Shown here piece by piece: positions 17,147 to 24,293 of a stretch of DNA of 51,918 bases (positions within the stretch are counted from its first letter, which is position 1; each line of letters opens with the position of its first letter). The notes under the pieces were generated by a model, which made no database searches, had not been told where the DNA came from, and saw only the letters and a list, made by a program, of their open reading frames with translations. This DNA is from an uncultured Oscillospiraceae bacterium. Lineage in GTDB: Bacteria > Bacillota > Clostridia > Oscillospirales > Ruminococcaceae. Position numbers and translations under genes: made by a program. Where the stretch lies: positions 1 through 51,918 of the forward strand of contig CASGAN010000009.1 of assembly GCA_949299455.1 (NCBI GenBank), written 5' to 3'.

Positions 17147-17932
17147 TTAATCTTTCACGCCGAGCGCCTCTGCCAGGAGCTCTGTGAAATAGTACACCGG
17201 CACGTCATAGCCGTCGGTGTTTTGATTCAAGTTGTAAAGGCACAGCGGACATGCAGTGATGAGCATATCTGCACCCATGTCTTTTGCATTTTCAAGCACT
17301 TTGCCGCTTCTCTTGTTGGCAAGGGCTTTGTCCTCAAGTGTGACATAGCCGCCGCAGCACTCGTTGCGCATCGGATAAATGACCGGTGTGCCGCCGATTG
17401 CACGGATGAAATCCTCCATGATTTTCGGATTTTCCGGATTGTCCATCTTTAACACTTTGCCCGGACGGAGCAGAAGGCAGCCGTAATATGCGCCGATTTT
17501 TTTGCCGGTGAACGGGTTTTTGACAAGCTCTTTGATCTTATCAAAGCCCACTTTGTCACGCAGCATCTCAAGATAGTGGATCACGTTTGTTTCGCCGTGA
17601 TATTCCTCAGAAAGCTCTAAATAGCGGTTTGCTTTGCCTGCGATCTCCTCGTCGGTTTTCATGTCGTTGTTGACTTGTTTCAACACATTATGACATGCCG
17701 AGCAGAGTGTCACAAGATCTTGTCCTGCCGCTTTTGCAGCAGCGAGCGCACGCACCGACGACAGCTTTGTTGCAATCTCGTCTTTTGCGATCGGATACAC
17801 ACCGCCGCAGCACTGCCAATCCGGAATCTCTTCGAGTGTGATGCCCAGTGCTTCAGCGCTTTTGCGGCCGTAGCGGTCCAAGTCTTTCGCTTTTGTTTTG
17901 AGCGTGCAGCCAGGATAATAACTTAAAATCAT
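17147..17932 (-). CDS. hdrB: Heterodisulfide reductase-like subunit B with two CCG domains
   Basis: A 261-residue protein with a duplicated CCG domain. The first repeat has YPGC (Cys9), WQCCGG and LCSACHN; the second has YYGCLL, NECCGG and ACPLCLYN. In methanogen HdrB these bind two noncubane [4Fe-4S] clusters that cleave the CoM-CoB heterodisulfide. Bacteria lack those cofactors, so the natural disulfide or protein acceptor here is unknown; DsrC is one proposed partner elsewhere but no DsrC gene is in view. The adjacent fumarate reductase is the obvious local candidate for electron delivery, by inference. Confidence 0.93.
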   Translation of the reverse strand: MILSYYPGCTLKTKAKDLDRYGRKSAEALGITLEEIPDWQCCGGVYPIAKDEIATKLSSVRALAAAKAAGQDLVTLCSACHNVLKQVNNDMKTDEEIAGKANRYLELSEEYHGETNVIHYLEMLRDKVGFDKIKELVKNPFTGKKIGAYYGCLLLRPGKVLKMDNPENPKIMEDFIRAIGGTPVIYPMRNECCGGYVTLEDKALANKRSGKVLENAKDMGADMLITACPLCLYNLNQNTDGYDVPVYYFTELLAEALGVKD

Positions 17933-17975
17933 GATTGCATTTCCTTTCTCATTTTCCTGCGGTTGCGTGCAGACC

Positions 17976-19352
17976 TCAGATCATCTGCTCCGGATGGAAC
18001 ACTTCGTCAAACCGCTCTGCGGTTAAAAATCCGAGTGCCACACACGCCTCTTTGAGGGAAATGTTTTCTTTATATGCTTTTTTCGCTGTTTTTGCAGCGT
18101 TTTCATAGCCGATGTACGGGTTAAGTGCGGTAACGAGCATCAGCGAGTTATGCAGGTTGTGGTGCATTTTCTCACGGTTTGCTTTGATGCCGACTGCGCA
18201 GTTGTTGTTAAACGAAACAATCGACTCAGCCAAAAGTCTTGCCGACTGCAAGAAGTTATAGATACAAACCGGCATGAAGACGTTTAACTCAAAGTTGCCC
18301 TGCGAAGCTGCCATGCCGACTGCAACGTCGTTGCCCATGACCTGAACAGCAACCATGGTGACTGCCTCACACTGTGTCGGGTTGACTTTACCCGGCATGA
18401 TCGAGGAGCCCGGCTCGTTTTCCGGAATGAAGATCTCGCCCAAGCCGTCACGCGGGCCGCTCGCGAGCCAACGGACGTCGTTTGCAATTTTCATCATGTC
18501 CGCAGCGAGTGCTTTGAGTGCGCCGTGTGCAAAAACGAGCTCGTCTTTGCTGGTGAGCGCGTGGAATTTGTTCGGTGCGGTCACGAATGTTTTGCCGGTG
18601 ATCTCGGAAACAGCTTTTGCGACCTCAACGTCGAAGCCTTTCGGGGTATTTAAGCCTGTGCCGACTGCGGTGCCGCCGAGTGCCAGTTCTTTTAACTCCG
18701 GCAGTGCGATCTCGAGCATTTTTTTGTCTTTTTCAAGCGACGAACGCCAGCCGCTGATCTCCTGTGTAAAGGAAATCGGGGTTGCATCCTGCAAGTGGGT
18801 ACGGCCGCTCTTTACGATGCCTTCGTTCTCTTTTTCAAGACGTTTGAAGGTGTCGATGAGCATATCGATTGCCGGGAACAATTTGTCCTCGATGGCAATG
18901 ACAGCCGAGATGTGCATTGCGGTCGGGAATGTGTCGTTCGACGACTGGCTCATGTTGATGTCGTCGTTCGGGTGCAGCAGTTTTTTGCCTGCGAGTTCGT
19001 TGCCGCGGTTTGCGATAACCTCGTTTGCGTTCATGTTCGACTGCGTGCCGCTGCCGGTCTGCCATACAACGAGCGGGAAGTGCTCATTGAGGCTGCCGCT
19101 CATGACTTCGTCACAAGCTTTTGTGATGACTGCGAGTTTTTCGTCGGTCATTTTTTCCGGTTTTAATGCATGGTTTGCAATCGCTGCTGCTTTTTTGAGC
19201 ACGCCGAATGCGTGGGTGATTTCGCGCGGCATGGTTTCGATGCCGATGCCGATTTTAAAGTTTTCGTGGCTGCGTTCGGTCTGTGCCGCCCAGTATTTGT
19301 CGGCAGGAACCTTTACTTCGCCCATGGAGTCATGTTCAATGCGGTATTCCAT
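17976..19352 (-). CDS. fumC: Class II fumarate hydratase
   Basis: A 458-residue oxygen-stable, iron-independent fumarase that interconverts malate and fumarate. Characteristic segments: TGSGTQSNMNANEVIANRG, HPNDDINMSQSSNDTFPTAMH, and the signature loop GSSIMPGKVNPT. In this operon it lies between malate dehydrogenase and the Hdr/Flx/fumarate reductase genes, so the expected flux is malate to fumarate. Aspartase shares the fold, but the sequence pattern and context favour fumarase. Confidence 0.96.
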   Translation of the reverse strand: MEYRIEHDSMGEVKVPADKYWAAQTERSHENFKIGIGIETMPREITHAFGVLKKAAAIANHALKPEKMTDEKLAVITKACDEVMSGSLNEHFPLVVWQTGSGTQSNMNANEVIANRGNELAGKKLLHPNDDINMSQSSNDTFPTAMHISAVIAIEDKLFPAIDMLIDTFKRLEKENEGIVKSGRTHLQDATPISFTQEISGWRSSLEKDKKMLEIALPELKELALGGTAVGTGLNTPKGFDVEVAKAVSEITGKTFVTAPNKFHALTSKDELVFAHGALKALAADMMKIANDVRWLASGPRDGLGEIFIPENEPGSSIMPGKVNPTQCEAVTMVAVQVMGNDVAVGMAASQGNFELNVFMPVCIYNFLQSARLLAESIVSFNNNCAVGIKANREKMHHNLHNSLMLVTALNPYIGYENAAKTAKKAYKENISLKEACVALGFLTAERFDEVFHPEQMI

Positions 19353-19383
19353 CGGAAATCTCTCCTTACATTGTTTTTATAAA

Positions 19384-19427
19384 CCCGCATTGGCGCTGCA
19401 GAAAATCCACAGCGCCAACACTGCGGG
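19384..19427. repeat. Intercistronic hairpin between mdh and fumC
   Basis: A 9-bp perfect stem (19390-19398 with 19410-19418) is extended by an outer CCCGCA/TGCGGG pair (19384-19389 and 19422-19427). On the minus strand it is followed by TTTATAAAAA, a poor T-tract. It may act as a partial terminator or RNA processing site setting the mdh to downstream gene ratio. Confidence 0.6.
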
Positions 19428-19464
19428 AAGCCTCAAACTTTCATTTGAAGTTCCCGTTTGTTTT

Positions 19465-20412
19465 TTAGATATCGAGCTGTTTGATGACGTCTTTTAAGCA
19501 GTTTGCGCTCTTTTGCATCAGCTCTTTTTCATGGTCGGTCAGCGGTGCGATGATCTTGCCTTTGATGCCGGTTCTGCCAACGATGGTCAGCATGCTCATG
19601 CAGACGTCGTCAATGCCGTATTCGCCGTGCATCATGGAGGAAACGGTCATGGTGGTATCGGTGCCGCTCAAGATGGATTTGCAGATGTGGCTGACCGAAA
19701 CAGCAACCGCATAGAAGGTTGCGCCTTTTCTTGCGATGATTTTTGCGCCCGATTTGCGGATGTAGTTCTCCACTTCATCGAGGTTGATTTCCGGCATGAT
19801 TTTGCCCTGGTCGGTCAGACATGCGCTGTACTGGTCGATCGGCACGTTCGAGATGTTGCCCAAGGACCACGGAACGAACGAAGAATCGCCGTGCTCGCCG
19901 AACACATATGCGTGAACGTTCTGCTGGCTGATGTTATAATATTCAGCCAAACGCGAACGCAGACGTGCGGTATCCAAAATAGTGCCCGAACCGATGATGC
20001 GCTCTTCCGGCAGACCGGATGTTTTGCAGAACTGATAGGTCAGAATATCGACCGGGTTCGATACGATGACATAGATTGCATTCGGTGCGTATTTGACAAG
20101 CTCCGGAATGATTGTTTTTGTGATGTTGACGTTTGTCTGGGTGAGGTCCAAACGAGTCTGGCCCGGTTTTCTTGCAACACCCGAGGTCAGCACGACGATG
20201 TCAGAATCCTTTGCATCCTGATAGCTGCCCGCATAGATGGAAACCGGGGAACAAAACGGTGTGCCCTGACGGATGTCGAGCGCTTCGCCCAGAGATTTCT
20301 CGGCATTGATATCGACCATAACGATCTCCGAGGTGATGCCGCTGACTGCCAGTGTGTAGGCAATCGTTGAACCGACGCTGCCTGCGCCGACAATAGTAAT
20401 TTTACTGCTCAT
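19465..20412 (-). CDS. mdh: Malate dehydrogenase, LDH-like subfamily
   Basis: A 315-residue NAD-dependent 2-hydroxyacid dehydrogenase. The fold is LDH/MDH: GAGSVGS (9-15), Asp34 after the second strand for NAD preference, DTARLR with the catalytic Asp/Arg and GEHGDS with the catalytic His. The specificity position reads Arg81 in GVARKPGQTR, where true lactate dehydrogenases have Gln (GAPQKPGETR). Arg at this site pairs with the extra carboxylate of oxaloacetate, so malate dehydrogenase is preferred over lactate dehydrogenase. Position as first gene of an operon with fumarase and fumarate reductase agrees. Confidence 0.87.
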   Translation of the reverse strand: MSSKITIVGAGSVGSTIAYTLAVSGITSEIVMVDINAEKSLGEALDIRQGTPFCSPVSIYAGSYQDAKDSDIVVLTSGVARKPGQTRLDLTQTNVNITKTIIPELVKYAPNAIYVIVSNPVDILTYQFCKTSGLPEERIIGSGTILDTARLRSRLAEYYNISQQNVHAYVFGEHGDSSFVPWSLGNISNVPIDQYSACLTDQGKIMPEINLDEVENYIRKSGAKIIARKGATFYAVAVSVSHICKSILSGTDTTMTVSSMMHGEYGIDDVCMSMLTIVGRTGIKGKIIAPLTDHEKELMQKSANCLKDVIKQLDI

Positions 20413-20537
20413 AAAATTCTTCCTTTCACTGTTTCTCTGATGTAGACGCTGCCCGGCTTGCTTTGCTGCAAAGGGAGCGATTCATTCGTTTGCCTGCCAA
20501 CAGGCAGAATTCGCCCTGTGACGTGCATTCTGAAATC

Positions 20538-20569
20538 ATTATACCATACGACTGTTAAAAAATAAACAG
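20538..20569 (-). promoter_or_regulatory. Operon promoter with Rex-like operator
   Basis: On the minus strand an extended -10, TGGTATAAT, has its TATAAT at 20543-20538. The -35 is weak (TTTATT at 20566-20561). The 18-bp segment 20552-20569 reads CTGTTAA-AAAA-TAAACAG on the plus strand and matches the clostridial Rex consensus TTGTTAA-N4-TTAACAA at 11 of 14 arm positions. It covers the -35 and part of the spacer. The leader to mdh is about 120 nt and contains a small CTGCC/GGCAG-type inverted repeat near 20490. Confidence 0.6.
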
Positions 20570-20740
20570 AATATTTTGGATTCCGCCACGTTTCGCGCCG
20601 AAACTTTTTATTTTTTTTCGGTTTTTTTCGTATGGATGCGCCAACCCATGTACCGTGCACCACTTTTTTCCTGTTTGAATAGGATAAATCAAACAGCCTG
20701 CTGTTTTTTTACGTTTGATCATTCAGGAGGTTTCATATTC

Positions 20741-20980
20741 ATGAATACGATTGCACTCTGCGATTTAAAACCGGGACATCACGGCACCATCTGCGCCATG
20801 CCGAACGGCGGCTCGTTTTCCCGCCGGCTCGAAAGCTTAGGCTTTACAAAAGGCGCATGCGTCACCTGCCTGCAAACCGCCAAAAGCGGCGATCCGTCTG
20901 CCTTCTGGGTGCGCGACACCGCCGTTGCACTGCGAAAGTGCGACGCAAAAGATATTGCCGTTTCCGTTTTGAATGCATAA
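20741..20980 (+). CDS. feoA: Ferrous iron transport protein A
   Basis: A 79-residue SH3-like FeoA: LKPGHHGTI near the N-terminus, RRLESLGFTKGACV in the middle and the ALRKCDAKDIAV end are typical. ATG 20741 is chosen for the AGGAGG at 20725-20730; a longer in-frame extension has no RBS. It is a cytoplasmic accessory of FeoB and lies 40 bp upstream of it. Confidence 0.9.
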   Translation: MNTIALCDLKPGHHGTICAMPNGGSFSRRLESLGFTKGACVTCLQTAKSGDPSAFWVRDTAVALRKCDAKDIAVSVLNA

Positions 20981-21020
20981 AACCCGCACCGGCTTCGGTG
21001 CACAAGGAGGCGTTCTCTGC

Positions 21021-23078
21021 ATGAAAAAAGAACCATCCGCACCGTTTACGGTTGCACTTGCCGGCAATCCGAACGTCGGCAAAAGTACATTGTTCAACGC
21101 GCTGACAGGACTTCATCAGCACACAGGCAACTGGCCGGGCAAAACGGTCGCCTGCGCAAAGGGAATCTGCCAAATTGGTGCGCACACAGTCGAGCTTGTC
21201 GATCTGCCGGGCACCTATTCGCTCTCGGCGCGCTCTCCCGAAGAGGAAATTGCACGCGACTGCCTGCTGTTTACGCCGCTTGACTGCATTGTCGTTGTCT
21301 GCGATGCAACCGCCATTGCCCGCACAATCGGTCTTGCACTGCAGACACTCCCGTTTTCAAGCCGTGTGATTGTCTGCGTAAACTGCATGGATGAAGCGCG
21401 CAAAAAAGGAATTTCCGTCGATCTTTCGGCACTTTCCGACCTGCTCGGTGTGCCGGTCGTCGGTGTCTGCGCACACAAAAAGCGCACATTTGCACCGCTG
21501 CTTGACACAATCGAACAGATGCTTGCACAAGAAGCCGTCCCCGCGCCAAAACCTGTGCGGCTCTCGCCCGATCTGCAATCCGCGGTCGATACGCTTGTTC
21601 CGTATTTTGATAACACGCCGCATCCGTTTTTGTTTGCGCAGTGGGCGCTCACCGACGAACCGCTTCCCGCAGCGTATACGTCCTATTTTACGCCGGAAAT
21701 CAAGGAAGAAGCCCTGCGTCTGCGGCAAGCACTCGAAAAAACAGGCATCACCGACCCTGCACAGGCTGTCACCCGCTGTTTTGTGCTCCACGCAGAGGAA
21801 CTGTTTCTCTCGGCAGTCAAGGTCAAGGCACCGGGACAGCCGCGGCGCGACCGGCTGTTTGACCGCATTTTCCTAAACCGGAAAACAGGTGTGCCGGTGA
21901 TGCTCATCCTTTTAGGATTGATTCTCTGGATCACGGTCGCAGGCGCAAATATTCCATCCGGATGGCTTTCACAGCTGTTCGGCGTTTTGGGTGACTGGCT
22001 TCGTACATTGTTTCTTTCCTGGCAGGCGCCTGCGTGGCTCACCGGGTTTTTGCTAGACGGTGTGTACGGGACGCTTACATGGGTGATTGCGGTGATGCTT
22101 CCCCCGATGGCAATTTTCTTCCCGCTGTTTACGCTTCTTGAGGATTTCGGCTATCTGCCGCGCGCGGCGTTTCATCTTGATCATGCGCTGTGCCGTGCCG
22201 GCGCGTGCGGCAAGCAGGCGCTCACGATGTGCATGGGCCTTGGATGCAATGCGGCGGGTGTTGTCGGATGCCGTATCATCGACACAAAACGCGAACGCAT
22301 CATCGCGATTCTCACAAACAGTTTAATGCCCTGCAACGGCCGGTTTCCGACGCTTTTGACGATCACGGCGGCGTTTTTCTCGCCTGCCATTCCGGCGCTG
22401 CAAAGCGCGGTCGGTGCGGCATGGCTCGTGTGCTTTTTGGTACTTAGTGTGATGATGACGCTTTTGCTCTCAAAACTTTTATCGGTAACACTCTTAAAAG
22501 GCGAGCCGTCGTCATTTGTACTGGAACTGCCGCCCTACCGCCGCCCGCAGCTGAAAAAAATTCTGGTGCGTTCACTGTTTGACCGCACGCTAAAAGTGTT
22601 ATGGCGCGCGGTCTGTGTGGCGGCGCCTGCCGGTGCTGTGATTTTCCTGCTCGCGAACATTACCGTCGGTGAACAGACACTGCTCGCTCACATGACCGCA
22701 TTCTTTGACCCGATCGGATGGTTTTTCGGGCTGGATGGCACGATTCTGCTCGCATTCCTGCTCGGATTTCCTGCAAACGAGATCGTTCTGCCGATTATTC
22801 TGATGGGATACCTTTCCTCAGGCACGCTTGTTTCGGTCGAAAACGTTTCTGCGCTCTCGGCGCTTCTTTCGCAAAACGGCTGGACGCTTCTGACTGCGAT
22901 GAACATGATTTTGCTGTGCCTGTTCCACTTCCCCTGCTCGACGACTTGCTTAACGATCAAAAAGGAAACCGGTTCGATAAAGCTCACATTGCTTGCATGG
23001 GTTTTGCCCACCATCGCCGGTCTTTCCCTTTGCGCAATCCTCACCTGGACTGTGCGGCTGATTGCATGGATGTTCTGA
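21021..23078 (+). CDS. feoB: Ferrous iron transporter B
   Basis: A 685-residue Fe2+ transporter. The N-terminal G domain has GNPNVGKS (15-22), the DLPGTYSL switch and NCMD for guanine recognition. Membrane helices start near 290, with the core motif GLGCNAAGVVGCRIID and a second Gate-domain half near PANEIVLPIILMGYLS. Start 21021 follows AAGGAGG at 21004-21010. It should supply the large iron demand of the Hdr/Flx/fumarate reductase enzymes divergently encoded next door. No clear Fur or DtxR box was recognised upstream. Confidence 0.95.
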   Translation: MKKEPSAPFTVALAGNPNVGKSTLFNALTGLHQHTGNWPGKTVACAKGICQIGAHTVELVDLPGTYSLSARSPEEEIARDCLLFTPLDCIVVVCDATAIARTIGLALQTLPFSSRVIVCVNCMDEARKKGISVDLSALSDLLGVPVVGVCAHKKRTFAPLLDTIEQMLAQEAVPAPKPVRLSPDLQSAVDTLVPYFDNTPHPFLFAQWALTDEPLPAAYTSYFTPEIKEEALRLRQALEKTGITDPAQAVTRCFVLHAEELFLSAVKVKAPGQPRRDRLFDRIFLNRKTGVPVMLILLGLILWITVAGANIPSGWLSQLFGVLGDWLRTLFLSWQAPAWLTGFLLDGVYGTLTWVIAVMLPPMAIFFPLFTLLEDFGYLPRAAFHLDHALCRAGACGKQALTMCMGLGCNAAGVVGCRIIDTKRERIIAILTNSLMPCNGRFPTLLTITAAFFSPAIPALQSAVGAAWLVCFLVLSVMMTLLLSKLLSVTLLKGEPSSFVLELPPYRRPQLKKILVRSLFDRTLKVLWRAVCVAAPAGAVIFLLANITVGEQTLLAHMTAFFDPIGWFFGLDGTILLAFLLGFPANEIVLPIILMGYLSSGTLVSVENVSALSALLSQNGWTLLTAMNMILLCLFHFPCSTTCLTIKKETGSIKLTLLAWVLPTIAGLSLCAILTWTVRLIAWMF

Positions 23079-23081
23079 CGC

Positions 23082-23123
23082 TTGACACGGCGGCTTCTCC
23101 GATATATAATTGACATATGTCAA
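23082..23123 (+). promoter_or_regulatory. Strong promoter with 14-bp palindromic operator for DUF134-NifX pair
   Basis: TTGACA (23082-23087), 17 bp, TATAAT (23105-23110) is a consensus promoter. The perfect palindrome TTGACATATGTCAA (23110-23123) starts at the last base of the -10 and covers the likely transcription start, the expected place for a repressor. An AGGAGG RBS follows at 23130-23135. Confidence 0.8.
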
Positions 23124-23142
23124 AAACAAAGGAGGAAACACG

Positions 23143-23505
23143 ATGCCGCGTCCGCAGAAATGCCGCTTGGTCTGCGCCATGCCGAACACGAGCCGTTTTT
23201 CACCCGACCGGGTGCAAAACGAAGAGCCTGTCATCCTGCGGCTGGATGAATATGAAGCAATCCGGCTGATTGACTACGCAGGACTGACGCAGGCGGAGTG
23301 CGCTATGCAGATGGAGATTGCCCGCACAACGGTGACTGCTATCTATGACAGTGCGCGCAGAAAGCTTGCGCAGTCGATTGTGGAGGGACGGCCGCTCACG
23401 ATTGCAGGCGGAAACGTGCAGATGTGCAAACGGCGGGCACAGGGACACTGTACTCACTGCCGCTGTCATCGTGTTTTTGCAAAAGGAAAGGATTCGATCT
23501 CATGA
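23143..23505 (+). CDS. DUF134 family helix-turn-helix protein
   Basis: A 120-residue DUF134 protein: N-terminal MPRPQKCRLVCAMPN, then EEPVILRLDEYEAIRLIDY and a sigma-70 region 4-like HTH (LTQAECAMQMEIARTTVTAIYD). The family is a presumed DNA-binding regulator that often neighbours NifX/NifB-like proteins. The C-terminus is Cys/His rich (CKRRAQGHCTHCRCH), possibly sensing metal or redox state. The palindrome in its own promoter suggests autoregulation. It overlaps the next gene by 4 bp. Confidence 0.85.
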   Translation: MPRPQKCRLVCAMPNTSRFSPDRVQNEEPVILRLDEYEAIRLIDYAGLTQAECAMQMEIARTTVTAIYDSARRKLAQSIVEGRPLTIAGGNVQMCKRRAQGHCTHCRCHRVFAKGKDSIS

Positions 23506-23906
23506 AACTGGCATGTACGTATGAAAACGGCAATATCTTTGGTCATTTCGGCCACTGCGAGCATTTTAAAATTTACGAAATTGAAAACGGCGAAATCACA
23601 CGCAGTGTTGTTGTGAGCACGCTGGGCAACGGTCACAGTGCGCTTGCCGGCTTTTTACAGGCAGCAGGTGTGACGGCGCTGATTTGCGGCGGCATCGGCG
23701 GCGGTGCAAAACAGGCACTTGCAGCGGCAAACGTCACCGTTTACGCAGGATGCAGCGGAAATGCTGACGAAGCAGTTCGCGCGCTCTTAAATGGCTCACT
23801 TGTGTACAACAACAATGCGACCTGCTCGCATCACCACAGCCACGGCGAAGGCCACACCTGCGGTGGGCACGACGCGCACACCTGCGGTGGGCAATTCACG
23901 CACTAA
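23502..23906 (+). CDS. NifX/NifB-like dinitrogenase iron-molybdenum cofactor domain protein
   Basis: A 134-residue protein starting in an ATGA overlap with the DUF134 gene. Residues 1-105 form the RNase H-like Fe-Mo cofactor-binding domain (MKLACTYENGNIFGHFGHC to ICGGIGGGAKQAL). No nitrogenase genes are in view, so a general Fe-S or metal handling role is more likely. The last 25 residues are His/Gly/Cys rich (HHHSHGEGHTCGGHDAH) and are encoded by the first units of the composite repeat that continues past the stop, so the C-terminus may be partly repeat-derived. Confidence 0.85.
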   Translation: MKLACTYENGNIFGHFGHCEHFKIYEIENGEITRSVVVSTLGNGHSALAGFLQAAGVTALICGGIGGGAKQALAAANVTVYAGCSGNADEAVRALLNGSLVYNNNATCSHHHSHGEGHTCGGHDAHTCGGQFTH

Positions 23907-24293
23907 GTTTTTTACAGAAAAAGAACTTTTCTTCCCGCGACGAGAATGACCATGATCAACACCATCCCGCACCAAACGGTGCGGGATGAATCACATCCGG
24001 GTTTAACCCGCACCTGCGGTGGGCATAACGCGCACTAAGTTTTGTTTAGAGAAAATGCTGTTTTCCCGCGACAAAAGCCACAAGCAATACCACCCCCGTA
24101 TCACTTGATACGGGGGTGAATTATACCCGGACTTAGTCCGGTGAGCCACCTGCGGTGGGCATGACGCGCACTGAGTTTTTCGGAGAAAAGAAATTTTATC
24201 TCCCGCGACGAGAGTTACGATAAACAACACCACCCCGCACCAAACGGTGCGGGGTGAATTATATCCAGGCTTAGCCTGGCGGGCTTAGCCTGG
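23855..24293. repeat. Composite palindromic tandem repeat, three long copies
   Basis: Long copies begin with CACCTGCGGTGGGCA at 23879, 24011 and 24147 (periods 132 and 136), with a short partial unit at 23855 inside the gene. Each copy has the same order of modules: CACCTGCGGTGGGCA then CGCAC, a T-rich stretch, CCCGCGACGA, a long hairpin (23963-23988, 24091-24118, 24231-24256) and a short hairpin with a TTA(A/G) loop (near 23997, 24128 and 24265-24279). Stem sequences differ between copies but pairing is preserved. The array covers the 3' ends of both convergent genes; the last CTTAGCC supplies the histidine kinase stop codon. Confidence 0.88.

Noticed and set aside
19465-20412. L-lactate dehydrogenase
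   Set aside because: Arg81 occupies the substrate-specificity position, and the operon encodes fumarase and fumarate reductase.
20741-23078. Fur box controlling feoAB
   Set aside because: I could not find a convincing 19-bp Fur palindrome in 20570-20740.
23502-23906. Evidence for nitrogen fixation
   Set aside because: NifX-like small proteins paired with DUF134 are common in non-diazotrophs, and no nifHDK genes are visible.
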